Assembly (NCBI GenBank): GCA_963807065.1
Contig: CAWDZQ010000003.1
Coordinates: 558,001-622,000, forward strand
From: CAWAND01 sp963807065
Lineage (GTDB): Bacteria; Chloroflexota; Anaerolineae; Anaerolineales; E44-bin32
Length of the DNA stretch: 64,000 nucleotides
Direction of reading: 5' to 3'
Position 1 is the stretch's first letter. Each line of letters begins with the position of its first letter. The notes below the pieces were generated by a model. The model searched no databases. It was not told the DNA's origin and saw nothing but the letters and a program-made list of their open reading frames with translations. Below are positions 52,846 to 61,170 of this stretch, piece after piece. The translations under genes and the position numbers were made by a program.

Positions 52846-52992
52846 ACAATTCCTCACTTTCGGCGACGATTTCGCCGATTATGCCAGCCAATTATTACAC
52901 CAAGTTTACCAAGCCCGTGTGCGCAGGCGCCGGGCCAGATTCGGCCAGCTCCGGCTGTCCCCTATTCGTGCCCATTTTCACAATCTGTTGGA

Positions 52993-53403
52993 TCAAGCGG
53001 AATTGTCGAGGACGGAGGGAATGCGCCGCGAGGCATCGATCCAACTCCGAACGCGGCGAAAGGAGGGCAGTCTCCCCACCCACTCCTCGTAGTTGTCGAG
53101 CTTCTCAATCGTCCGATAGAGCTGATCAGCCTTCGCCTGGCGCAGGTCCTCCAAACGGCGCACGCCGGCCGCCTTGAGCAGGTAGCAGTAGGTCTCACCT
53201 ACGCCGTTGACGCGCATCAGATCGGCCATGTTGACCCACTCGGCAATCAAGGTCTCGGGGATCCCGGTCTGCCGCGCCAGGGTGTTGCGCGCCCGGAGGC
53301 TTGACGCGTGGCGGAGCAGGCTGTCGGTGGAGTGCACCCCGCGCGCTTTCAAGGCCGAGATATGCTCCGGCGCAAGTCTGGTTAGATCGACAATGCGCGC
53401 CAT
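52993..53403 (-). CDS. DUF4332 helix-hairpin-helix protein
   Basis: The helical protein of about 136 residues has paired HhH-like motifs (LTRLAPEHISALKARGVHSTDSLL and MRVNGVGETYCYLLKAAGVRRLEDL), typical of DUF4332. ATG 53403 has GGGAG about 10 nt upstream; ATG 53460 (MSEVLDLPED...) is a possible longer start. HhH pairs usually bind DNA or RNA without sequence specificity; the role is unknown. It is divergent from the MFS gene. Confidence 0.75.
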   Translation of the reverse strand: MARIVDLTRLAPEHISALKARGVHSTDSLLRHASSLRARNTLARQTGIPETLIAEWVNMADLMRVNGVGETYCYLLKAAGVRRLEDLRQAKADQLYRTIEKLDNYEEWVGRLPSFRRVRSWIDASRRIPSVLDNSA

Positions 53404-53499
53404 GGGGTTCCATCTCCCAACAAGGCCATCGTCCTCCGGTAAGTCGAGGACTTCGGACATCGAGCAAGACACTGGCGCTGGCTGGATGAGGGTGTGAGC

Positions 53500-53505
53500 T
53501 ATACT
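53500..53505 (+). promoter_or_regulatory. -10 box of the MFS gene
   Basis: TATACT ends 8 nt before ATG 53514; there is no ribosome site between, so the message is probably leaderless. Confidence 0.5.
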
Positions 53506-53513
53506 CAGCACCA

Positions 53514-54794
53514 ATGGCAGACACGTCACACGCAGTGGACCACACCCCCAGGGCCAAGTCAAGCGGGATAGATAGGCTACCTCTAGGAAACACGATACTC
53601 GCCCTTGGATTGGGCACGGGCCTCTCCCTGCTCGGAGATAGCACGCTCTACACCGTCCTTCCCGAGCCCGGCATCGCCGTCCAGGTCGGCCTGACTTCCA
53701 GCTTGGTTGGGATTGCACTGGGTCTCAACCGGCTGGTGCGGATCGGCTTTAACGGCCTGGCTGGCCACCTTCTTGACACCCGCTCACGTCGAGGCTTGAT
53801 GCTCGGCGCAATGGCCGTCGGCGTTCTGGCCAATCTAGCCTATGCCCTTGCTCAGGATCCCTGGCTGTTTCTGGCGGGGCGAGTGCTCTGGGGCGCCGCC
53901 TGGTCGGGGATCTGGGTCGGTTCGCACGCCGTCATCCTCGAGATCGCCCCTCCCGAGCAACGTGGACGATTGAACGGCGCCTACCAGGCCTGGTTCTTCG
54001 GCGGGGCTGCGGCCATGGCCTTCTTAGGTGGGGTACTTGTGGATACGCTTGGATTTCGAACGACGTTGTGGCTGAGTGTGGGTTCGGTTGCCGCCGGCTG
54101 GCTTGTGTGGTGGCGTCTCTTGCCACGCCCGGCTTCCAAGGTTCGCCCAACGAACAGAGAGGCGGCCGCCAGCGAACAACTCTCCACCCGTACTTGGCGG
54201 GCCAGCCTGCCGGCGGCCATCCCTTACTTCGCCAGTCGTTTCACCCTGGCCGGCGTCTTGGCTTCCACCACAATCCTGTGGCTTGGCAGCCTGCTGGATA
54301 ATCCCTCGTCGGCATGGTGGCAGGGGCTGTTGCCCTTGGCCAGCCTGACCGGTGCCTTCGCCGGCGTGCGAACCCTGACCAGCCTTGTGGGCGCACCCGC
54401 CGCTGGACGCCTCTCCGACTGGCTCGGCCGGCGCTGGGGGGTCATCGGCGTGACGATGGCCGCCGGCGCCGTAGGATTGGGGCTCATGGGGAGTCGCGAG
54501 TTGGGTTGGGCCTTGCCCGGCGCCCTGCTGGTGGCCATTTGCGGGGGCGCCACGCATGCGCTGGCCCCTTCCCTGGTCGGCGATAGGGTGACAACCCAGC
54601 AACGGAGCCGGGGCCTGGGAATCGTTTTCTCAGCCGGAGATCTTGGCAGCGCGCTTGGGCCCCCCTTTGCGCTTGGCGCTCTGGTTTGGTTCCCCATGAG
54701 CGCGGTCTACCTGTGCTGCGCGGGATTGCTGGTCAGCGTGGCCGCGTTTTCGGTCTGGCAAGACCTCCGCCACCGATGGCCGGGGGTACCCTGA
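53514..54794 (+). CDS. MFS transporter
   Basis: The 426-residue protein has about twelve hydrophobic segments, the loop 2-3 motif GHLLDTRSRRGLML, a second-half equivalent GRLSDWLGRRWGV and a central hydrophilic loop, all typical of major facilitator drug or sugar exporters. The substrate cannot be told. No regulator is adjacent. Confidence 0.85.
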   Translation: MADTSHAVDHTPRAKSSGIDRLPLGNTILALGLGTGLSLLGDSTLYTVLPEPGIAVQVGLTSSLVGIALGLNRLVRIGFNGLAGHLLDTRSRRGLMLGAMAVGVLANLAYALAQDPWLFLAGRVLWGAAWSGIWVGSHAVILEIAPPEQRGRLNGAYQAWFFGGAAAMAFLGGVLVDTLGFRTTLWLSVGSVAAGWLVWWRLLPRPASKVRPTNREAAASEQLSTRTWRASLPAAIPYFASRFTLAGVLASTTILWLGSLLDNPSSAWWQGLLPLASLTGAFAGVRTLTSLVGAPAAGRLSDWLGRRWGVIGVTMAAGAVGLGLMGSRELGWALPGALLVAICGGATHALAPSLVGDRVTTQQRSRGLGIVFSAGDLGSALGPPFALGALVWFPMSAVYLCCAGLLVSVAAFSVWQDLRHRWPGVP

Positions 54795-54834
54795 TAAGGC
54801 TGGCGGCCTTGTCTTAGCCGATTGCCGTGTTCAT

Positions 54835-55938
54835 TCAGCTGATATGGAAGTAGGTGTAGTGGTAGCGGATGCGACCATCCTGGACGTTGAGGGTGTCATT
54901 GCCATCCAGAATCGAGCCATGGTCACTGGTCGCCGTCCATGTAAAGTGGCGGGTCGACCCAGTACCCGTTTTCCCCGTGACCTTGAAGCTCGCCTTGGGC
55001 AGCAGGTCGCTAAGCAAATGGTCATACCAGGATTGGATGGCCGGCTTGCCAACGACCGTTCGATCCCCGGTCACGTGCGCAGCGTTGTCGACGTACAGGC
55101 CCGCAATCAACCCGGTATCGTGCTCATTGATCCGCCCCACCAGGCGTTCAGGCATGTCGGCAATCGGCGGCTGGCCGGGCCAATCGAATGCCGCCACAGC
55201 ATTCCACAGCTGCGTATACGCCGCCCGGCCGGCAATATCCCAGCTCCAGGCATTGGCCGCTGTTAGGCCGGTCGTCTTGGCATAATCGAAGAAGCGGTTG
55301 AGGTCATCCGTTGTCGGCAACCAGTCGCCGCGTTTGTAGGTTGGCGCCGTGGGAACCACCGGCCTGGCCGGTGTCAGCGCCATGTACTGATCGATCGACT
55401 TCTGAAGCTGCTCGACCGGATTGTGGGATTGCTCAAAATAGACCTGGGGCATGGCAAAGTCACAGCCCTCGAGAAATGCGCTGTACGGGAGGTCGGGGTG
55501 TGAGTTGGGATAGCGGTAGGAGCTGAGTGCCATGGGGAGGTCGGGGAAAGCATTCCGCATTTCCTGCATAAAGCGCTGTGCAGCCCACGCCTTGCTTCGG
55601 TCACGGTACTCGACTTCGGCGTCGATGATGTAACCGTCTACGCCCAGCTCTCGGATGCGCTTGATGGCGCTCTGCGCTTCGGCGACGGGTTGATCACCCC
55701 GTACATAGTGCCAACCCCAAGCCTGGATCCCGCGGTCGTGGAGCGCTTGCACCAGCGGCGGCACCAAGTCCACGCCAGTCTTGCTGTCGATGTTGTAATC
55801 CCAGCCTGCACCGTCGACGATCTTCACCATGACGTGCGACAACCCGGAAGTGAGCGCGCGCTGAGCAATAGCCTGCGCGTTGCCACTTTCGCAGCTGGGC
55901 ATTTGCCAGATGTAGTAGCCCTTGCCGAGTAGTTTCAT
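54835..55938 (-). CDS. TIM-barrel glycosidase-like protein fused to an NTF2-like domain
   Basis: The 367-residue protein has an N-terminal (beta/alpha)8-like domain (about 1-240): HVMVKIVDGAGW, IQAWGWHYVRGDQ, VDGYIIDAEVEY and CDFAMPQVYFE. This looks like a GH25/DUF1906-type barrel with acidic residues at strand ends. About residues 250-367 resemble an NTF2/SnoaL fold (ISLYVDNAAHVTGD-like segment, HFTWTATSDHGS). No signal peptide is seen. Hydrolase activity is a guess. Confidence 0.6.
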   Translation of the reverse strand: MKLLGKGYYIWQMPSCESGNAQAIAQRALTSGLSHVMVKIVDGAGWDYNIDSKTGVDLVPPLVQALHDRGIQAWGWHYVRGDQPVAEAQSAIKRIRELGVDGYIIDAEVEYRDRSKAWAAQRFMQEMRNAFPDLPMALSSYRYPNSHPDLPYSAFLEGCDFAMPQVYFEQSHNPVEQLQKSIDQYMALTPARPVVPTAPTYKRGDWLPTTDDLNRFFDYAKTTGLTAANAWSWDIAGRAAYTQLWNAVAAFDWPGQPPIADMPERLVGRINEHDTGLIAGLYVDNAAHVTGDRTVVGKPAIQSWYDHLLSDLLPKASFKVTGKTGTGSTRHFTWTATSDHGSILDGNDTLNVQDGRIRYHYTYFHIS

Positions 55939-56002
55939 CTCCTCGGAGAACGTGCAAGTTCTGTGCCCTTGTCAGGACGGACGAACCGCCCACCGAAGCC
56001 TA

Positions 56003-57190
56003 TCAATCTCCCGGGTCCAGGCCGTCCTCATGGAGATCATCAAGTTGGACGGCTCGTCGCAGGGCTCGGCGACCGAACTTGTGCCGGATCTCGTCGACCG
56101 CCCTCAACAGGCGCTCATCCTCTTGCCAGGATCGATCGAACAGGCTCAACTGCCGCATCTGCTGGGACAGCCCCGCCACGCCGACACCGATCAATCGAAC
56201 CGGCCGGCCAGGGCGCCAAGCCTTGTGGAACAGAGCCAACGCCCCCGCATAGATTTCGGGGTCCAGATCCGTTGGCTGTTCGAGCTGCGTCTGCCGGGTG
56301 ATGGTGGTGAAATCCGACCAGCGCAGTTTCAGGCGCAAAGTGGATCCCGTCTGCCCGTCCGTGCGGAGTCTCCGCCCGACCTCCTCGCACAACTCCCTGA
56401 GCGTTCTCTCCAGAGCAACGCCGTCGGCAAGGTCCCTGGCGAAAGTGGTTTCGGCCGACATCGATTTCGCCTGGCGTTCTTCGACCACCGGCCGTGAGTC
56501 CTCGCCCTTGGCCCTGGCGACCAGCTCCGCCGATCGGTCGCCGAAGGCCGGTTTCAAATGGGAGATCGGCGCGTTCGCCAGCTGGCCGATGCTGCGAATG
56601 CCAAGCTCCGTCAGGACTTGCTGCGTCTTCGGCCCGACCCCCCAAAGCATCTCTACCGGCAGAGGGGCCAGGAACTCAGCGGATTGCCCGGGGGGCACCA
56701 CCACCAATCCATCCGGCTTTCCCACTTCGGTGGCGATCTTGGCTACGAGCTTGTTCTCCGACACGCCCCATGAGGTCGTCAGGCCAAACTGGTCCAGAAT
56801 TTCTCGTTTGAGCCCCTCGGCGATGAGCCGCCCTAGTCTCTGATCCCCGGTTAAATCGAGGAATGCCTCGTCGATGGAAAGTTGTTCCACCACGGGCGCA
56901 GATCGATGAAGAAGATCCATGACTTTGTGAGAAAAATCACGATAGGCATTGCGGTGCGACTCGACAATCTGTAAATGGGGGCACAAACGCAGGGCCTGGG
57001 CGGTCGGCATCGCCGAATGGACCCCGAACTTGCGGGCCGGATAGGACGCCGAGGCTACCACCCCCCGCGATCCGGGCCGGCCGCCGACCACGAACGGCTT
57101 CCCGGCCAAGCCGGGGTCTAGCAACACCTCGACCGAGCAGAAGAAGGCGTCCAAATCAACATGCAGGATCTTGGCGGTCACCCGGTTCAT
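56003..57190 (-). CDS. dinB: DNA polymerase IV (Y-family)
   Basis: The 395-residue translesion polymerase has HVDLDAFFCSVE, YPARKFGV, SIDEAFLDLTG with the catalytic carboxylates, WGVGPKTQQVL in the HhH thumb, and a little-finger domain. Near the C terminus RQLSLFD matches the beta-clamp-binding motif. ATG 57190 is used; upstream codons to 57307 overlap the divergent gene's promoter region. No LexA box was recognised. Confidence 0.93.
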   Translation of the reverse strand: MNRVTAKILHVDLDAFFCSVEVLLDPGLAGKPFVVGGRPGSRGVVASASYPARKFGVHSAMPTAQALRLCPHLQIVESHRNAYRDFSHKVMDLLHRSAPVVEQLSIDEAFLDLTGDQRLGRLIAEGLKREILDQFGLTTSWGVSENKLVAKIATEVGKPDGLVVVPPGQSAEFLAPLPVEMLWGVGPKTQQVLTELGIRSIGQLANAPISHLKPAFGDRSAELVARAKGEDSRPVVEERQAKSMSAETTFARDLADGVALERTLRELCEEVGRRLRTDGQTGSTLRLKLRWSDFTTITRQTQLEQPTDLDPEIYAGALALFHKAWRPGRPVRLIGVGVAGLSQQMRQLSLFDRSWQEDERLLRAVDEIRHKFGRRALRRAVQLDDLHEDGLDPGD

Positions 57191-57249
57191 CCAATCGACA
57201 TCTGCACCGAACTCACCTAGAATACGGGAGAATAGAGACGGAGGCCAGG

Positions 57250-57546
57250 ATGCAAACTTGCACGGTATGCAATGCGAAGTCGCCCGATACGGCCGAGACT
57301 TGCCCAAGGTGCGGGGCGGACCTGTCCAAGATGTCCGCGACTGCGGTCACGCTGGCCCGCTTCACGGACAATACCCGCGTCGGGCGAGTACGCATCATCG
57401 CCCACGCCGATTGTTGTCCGGCCTGCCAAGCCGCCGAAGGCACGTGGCTCAAAGGAGAGGCACCGGTGCTTCCCGTCGAAGGCTGCGCCCATTCGTTGGG
57501 ATGCCGCTGCTTCTACGAACCCGAACTCCTGGACGTTTTTCCGTAA
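57250..57546 (+). CDS. Zinc-ribbon protein with Cys-rich C-terminal domain
   Basis: The 98-residue protein has an N-terminal zinc ribbon (CTVCN...CPRCG, residues 4-22) and, after a short beta segment, a second Cys-rich part CCPACQAAEG...EGCAHSLGCRCFY. The second part resembles the C-terminal metal-binding end of phage Mu F-like head proteins (C-x2-C ... H-x3-CRC), but no phage genes are near. GAGGCCAGG precedes ATG 57250. It is divergent from dinB. Confidence 0.65.
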   Translation: MQTCTVCNAKSPDTAETCPRCGADLSKMSATAVTLARFTDNTRVGRVRIIAHADCCPACQAAEGTWLKGEAPVLPVEGCAHSLGCRCFYEPELLDVFP

Positions 57547-57594
57547 GATCCTACGGCGCGATCGGTCGCGATACCCCGCAGCCCACGGTGAACC

Positions 57595-59082
57595 CTACTC
57601 GCCATCGGCGACGTCCGCGTCCAACGTATGCCGCGCCGCGAACGCCAGGGCCTGTTCTCGTGACCCTATCGTGCCCTCGGCCTGTTCCTGGCGAATAGCC
57701 TCCAGAAGCCGTCCTACTTGCGGGCCCTGCTTGAGGTTGAGTTCCAGCATCAACTCTTTCCCGCTCACCAGCGGTGTAGGCACAACTTCCTGATCCCGCC
57801 GATCGAAATACGCCTCCAGCAATCGCCGGACCACACGTAACCTCGCCTCCCAGCGGGTGTCATCCGGCCCGGCCCCAGACTGTCCCACCAGATCCGCCAT
57901 AGCCAAAAGGCAGATATCCACTCCTTCCTCGCCGGTCGCCCGGTAGAACCGATACACCGCCCGGCCCGAGAGCGAGGTCTCTTTGGCAAGCTGGCCGGGG
58001 CGCATGTGGTTCGCTACAATACGTCCCAGCGAGTCGACTTCCGACCGGCTCAGGTGGAGGCCTTCGGCTCTGCGCATGGCCATCTCGGCTCCCACCGATT
58101 CGTGCCCATGGAAGCGAACAACCCCAGCCTCCGATGTCTGCGCGACGGCGGGCTTGCCCATATCATGAAGCAACCCAGCCAGAACAAGCAGGGCGGCGCG
58201 GCTCCGATCCAGCGTGAGGACCTGGTGAAGGTGAGCCTGGATCCGGGCCGAATATGGCTCGAGCTCACGCCAGACATGCGCGTTTGCGTCGGTGGCCCAC
58301 ACCCATGCGGCCAGCCGATCCGCTACCCTTAAACTGTGCTCCAGCACGTCGAACTGGTGCGGCGCCGGCTGCGTTTGCCCCTGCAGCGGACTCAGTTCGG
58401 GCAGGACTTGGAATAGCAGGTCCAGCTCGTTGCTTTGCCTCAAAGCCTCTCCCGCCGACGGCAGGACAAGAATCCGAAACAGCTCGTCCCGTATGCGCTC
58501 AGCCGACGTGGTCCCAAGCTGCGCCGATGCTGCTCGAATCTGGGCCAGCGTTCCCGGCTCTACCCCGAAACCAAGTTGATGGGCCAATCGCACGGCGCGC
58601 AGCGCGCGAATGGGGTCAGCCTCGATGGCCGTTGGACCGCAAGCTCGAAGGATGCCGTGCTCCAGATCCTGCAGACCGCCCGTCGCGTCTATCACATTGG
58701 TGGGGTCTTTGAGGTCCATGGCCAGGGCATTGACCGAGAAGTCCCTCTTCCGGAGATCGGACTCGATCCCATCCGAATCGAGATGGCTAAAATCGAGCGT
58801 CAGCCGCGCGTCGGTTCCAGCGGCCACCAACACCCGCCCCGTGTCGCGTTGGCGATCGAGGTCGTAGTAAGCGGCGCCCAGGCCGTTGGCCACAGCACGA
58901 GCGGCGCGACGCGCCGGGCCCGCCACGACCAGGTCCAGATCGACGGATGCTCTACCGATGAGATCATCACGCACCCACCCGCCTACCAACCAGGCGTCGC
59001 TGCCTTCGGGCAGATAGGATTGGATCTTTTGCACCATGTTGGGGAGTCGGGGTCGACGCAAAACCAGCCGGTTGTGAGCCAT
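57595..59082 (-). CDS. cca: tRNA nucleotidyltransferase / poly(A) polymerase family with HD domain
   Basis: The 495-residue enzyme adds or repairs the CCA end of tRNA. It has the head motif GGWVRDDLIGR...DLDLVV with two metal-binding Asp, RKRDFSVNALAMDL, DPIRALRAVRLA, and a C-terminal HD domain with LLHDMGKP. The tRNAs in this window lack an encoded CCA, so such an enzyme is needed. Its ATG overlaps the hpt stop, so translation is coupled. ATG 59037 (MVQKIQSYLP) is an alternative start. Confidence 0.88.
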   Translation of the reverse strand: MAHNRLVLRRPRLPNMVQKIQSYLPEGSDAWLVGGWVRDDLIGRASVDLDLVVAGPARRAARAVANGLGAAYYDLDRQRDTGRVLVAAGTDARLTLDFSHLDSDGIESDLRKRDFSVNALAMDLKDPTNVIDATGGLQDLEHGILRACGPTAIEADPIRALRAVRLAHQLGFGVEPGTLAQIRAASAQLGTTSAERIRDELFRILVLPSAGEALRQSNELDLLFQVLPELSPLQGQTQPAPHQFDVLEHSLRVADRLAAWVWATDANAHVWRELEPYSARIQAHLHQVLTLDRSRAALLVLAGLLHDMGKPAVAQTSEAGVVRFHGHESVGAEMAMRRAEGLHLSRSEVDSLGRIVANHMRPGQLAKETSLSGRAVYRFYRATGEEGVDICLLAMADLVGQSGAGPDDTRWEARLRVVRRLLEAYFDRRDQEVVPTPLVSGKELMLELNLKQGPQVGRLLEAIRQEQAEGTIGSREQALAFAARHTLDADVADGE

Positions 59083-59639
59083 CAGTCGAATCCGGAAACG
59101 CTCTCGGGGCGAACCACGCCGATGAACGGCAGGTTGCGGTAGTACTCGTCCAGGTCCAGGCCGTAGCCAAAAACGAACTTATCGGGGATGGTGAAGCCTC
59201 GGTAGTCGATGGGCACGTCCACTTCCCGACGAGAAGCCTTGTCCAGCAGGGCACATACCTTCAGAGAGCGCGGCCTGCGAGTTTTCAATAGCTCGATCAC
59301 GGAGGCGATCGTGTTGCCACTGTCGATAATGTCCTCCACCAGCAGCACGTTCCGGTCCTCAATGGATGCGGTCAGGTCGAGCGAGATGCGGACGTTCCCC
59401 CCGGATTGCCGGGCGCCGCTGCCATATGAGGCGACGGCCATGAAATCGATGGCATGGGGAATCGAGAGGCGGCGCATCAGGTCCGTAAGAAACATGACAC
59501 CGCCTCGCAGGATGCAGATCAGAAGCAGGTCGGACCCGGCGTAGTCAGCGCTGATGGCGCCGGCAAGCTCGTCGATCCGCGCCTGGAGGGCGTCTTCCTC
59601 AATCAGGACTTCGGCCAGAAAGGGTTCGTAGGCGCTCAT
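59082..59639 (-). CDS. hpt: Hypoxanthine phosphoribosyltransferase
   Basis: The 185-residue purine salvage enzyme has LLLICILRGGVMFLTDL, the PRPP loop VLLVEDIIDSGNTI and the C-terminal FVFGYGLDLDEYYRNLP. It makes IMP or GMP from hypoxanthine or guanine and PRPP. ATG 59639 overlaps the tdk stop by 4 nt and its own stop overlaps the cca start. Confidence 0.94.
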   Translation of the reverse strand: MSAYEPFLAEVLIEEDALQARIDELAGAISADYAGSDLLLICILRGGVMFLTDLMRRLSIPHAIDFMAVASYGSGARQSGGNVRISLDLTASIEDRNVLLVEDIIDSGNTIASVIELLKTRRPRSLKVCALLDKASRREVDVPIDYRGFTIPDKFVFGYGLDLDEYYRNLPFIGVVRPESVSGFD

Positions 59640-60214
59640 GTCCCACCTCCAGGCACCTGATGGTGGGCCCGGCAGCGGGCTTCGTACAACTCACTGGCGC
59701 CCACCACCACCACCGGATCGTCAAAACGCGCTGGTCTTCCGTCGATCAACCGCTGGGTTCGTGAGGCCAGGTCGCCACAAACCATGCAAATCGCATGCAG
59801 CTTGTCCACGCGCTCTGCCTGAGCCATCAGGTTTGGCATGGCTCCAAAGGGCTCGCCGCGAAAATCCGTGTCCAGCCCGGCGACGATCACTCGGAGCCCC
59901 ATGTCAGCCAGTTCTTGAACCACGCCGAGGATCTCATCGTCGAAGAATTGTGCCTCATCCACGCCGACCACCGTCGTCCCCTCCTCCAGCTTTGAAGGGA
60001 TCTCACGCGCCTTCTCGACCGCCATGGCCTCGAATTCGGAGCCCGCATGCGAGGTGACCTTGCTTTCCTCAAAACGTGTATCGACGCTGGGTTTGAAGAC
60101 CTGGATATGCTGTCGAGCGATCCTTGCCCTTCGGAGGCGGCGGATCAACTCATCCGTCTTGCCGCTGAACATGGAACCCGTCACCACCTCGACGCCACCT
60201 GATGTGTGCCGCAT
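59636..60214 (-). CDS. tdk: Thymidine kinase
   Basis: The 192-residue type II thymidine kinase has the P-loop GSMFSGKTDEL, the Walker B VGVDEAQFF, and zinc-binding Cys in CMVCG and YEARC. It phosphorylates thymidine for salvage. ATG 60214 (MRHTSGGVEVVTG) is preferred over the longer frame to 60301, which would cross the terminator of the upstream gene. It heads the overlapping trio tdk-hpt-cca. Confidence 0.93.
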   Translation of the reverse strand: MRHTSGGVEVVTGSMFSGKTDELIRRLRRARIARQHIQVFKPSVDTRFEESKVTSHAGSEFEAMAVEKAREIPSKLEEGTTVVGVDEAQFFDDEILGVVQELADMGLRVIVAGLDTDFRGEPFGAMPNLMAQAERVDKLHAICMVCGDLASRTQRLIDGRPARFDDPVVVVGASELYEARCRAHHQVPGGGT

Positions 60215-60246
60215 CGGCTGTCTCGCTCCCGCTGTAGAAATGAAAT

Positions 60247-60270
60247 GGGCAGGTGACGATGCACCTGCCC
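60247..60270 (-). terminator. Hairpin after the L31-alphaCTD gene
   Basis: GGGCAGGTG/CACCTGCCC (9 bp) with a 6-nt loop is followed by ATTTCATTTC on the minus strand, 43 nt after the stop. Confidence 0.65.
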
Positions 60271-60312
60271 GGAGTTTAACCTCAGCGCCATTCGGCTGCA
60301 AACTGGCCCGGC

Positions 60313-60789
60313 TTACACCTGTGGTTCGGGGACTGCTTCAGGCAGCTCGAACCCGTGCCGCTTGAGGGCCCGCTTGAGATCGGCCAGGCTCTTGCGCCCG
60401 AAACCGTCAATCTCCAGCATCGCCTGATCCCCTTCGGCCATGCGCTCCAGCGCCTGCCCGACGATCTCGATTCCGGCCTCGGCCAGAGAGGACTCGATAC
60501 GTGTACCAAGCTCGAGCTCGCCTATCGCCAAGTCGGGTGAGGTTTGAGCCTCTTCCCGTGCAGTCTGCTCCTCCAGGTATTCCTGGCGAGCCTGTAGCTT
60601 CTTGTAGAAGCGGTCAACCTGACCTTCGGTGTCCACGATCCGCTGTTCGCCCGTGTAGAAGGGATGACATTGGGAGCACACGTCGGTGTGGATCTCTTCG
60701 ACGGTGGAACCCGTAGTCCACGAGTTCCCACAGGCACAGATCACTTTGGCTTCAGGGTAAAACGTCGGCTGCAAGTCTTGTTTCATCAT
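60313..60789 (-). CDS. rpmE: Ribosomal protein L31 fused to an RNA polymerase alpha-CTD-like domain
   Basis: Residues 1-70 are a zinc-type bacterial L31 with Cys18, Cys20, Cys38 and Cys41 and the ending GEQRIVDTEGQVDRFYKK. After a charged helical linker (70-95), residues about 95-150 match the alpha subunit C-terminal domain: ELGTRIESSLAEAGIEIVG and IDGFGRKSLADLKRALKRHG, the HhH region that in alpha contacts DNA. Normal L31 ends at about 70. The added domain may bind rRNA or DNA. GGGAGAGG precedes the two ATGs. Confidence 0.88.
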   Translation of the reverse strand: MMKQDLQPTFYPEAKVICACGNSWTTGSTVEEIHTDVCSQCHPFYTGEQRIVDTEGQVDRFYKKLQARQEYLEEQTAREEAQTSPDLAIGELELGTRIESSLAEAGIEIVGQALERMAEGDQAMLEIDGFGRKSLADLKRALKRHGFELPEAVPEPQV

Positions 60790-60891
60790 TCAACCTCTCC
60801 CCCATAGAATTGATCCATTGGGGCGTTTGCGGCTGATCCGGGGGTGGGGAGTCAGCTTGGCTGGACCCAACGGCGCCATGCGGAGCTTTTG

Positions 60892-61149
60892 CTAGTCTTT
60901 GGGTTGAACGTTGACCCGTTTCCGCCCACCGCGAGCGAAATCGTAGACTACGACGCCATCCATCACGGCGAATAGCGTGTCGTCATTGCCACGCTTCACG
61001 TTCAATCCAGGATGGATACGAGTGCCGCGCTGGCGAACCAAAATGTGCCCCGAGAGGACGAACTCCCCGGCGTACTTCTTGACTCCCAGCCGTTGCGATT
61101 GACTGTCACGACCGTTGCGGCTCGAGCCGCCACCTTTTTTGTGTGCCAT
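60892..61149 (-). CDS. rpmA: 50S ribosomal protein L27
   Basis: The 85-residue protein starts MAHKKGGGSSRNGRDSQSQR, the flexible N terminus that reaches the peptidyl transferase centre, and contains GHILVRQRGTRIHPG. No Firmicutes-type cleavable N-terminal extension is present. It lies 21 nt after rplU and is co-transcribed with it. Confidence 0.96.
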   Translation of the reverse strand: MAHKKGGGSSRNGRDSQSQRLGVKKYAGEFVLSGHILVRQRGTRIHPGLNVKRGNDDTLFAVMDGVVVYDFARGGRKRVNVQPKD

Positions 61150-61170
61150 GATTGTGCCTCAGCTTTCGGA

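Noticed and set aside
57482..57545. Cys-rich end of the zinc protein as a sign of a prophage
   Set aside because: No integrase, capsid, terminase or tail genes are present anywhere in the window.
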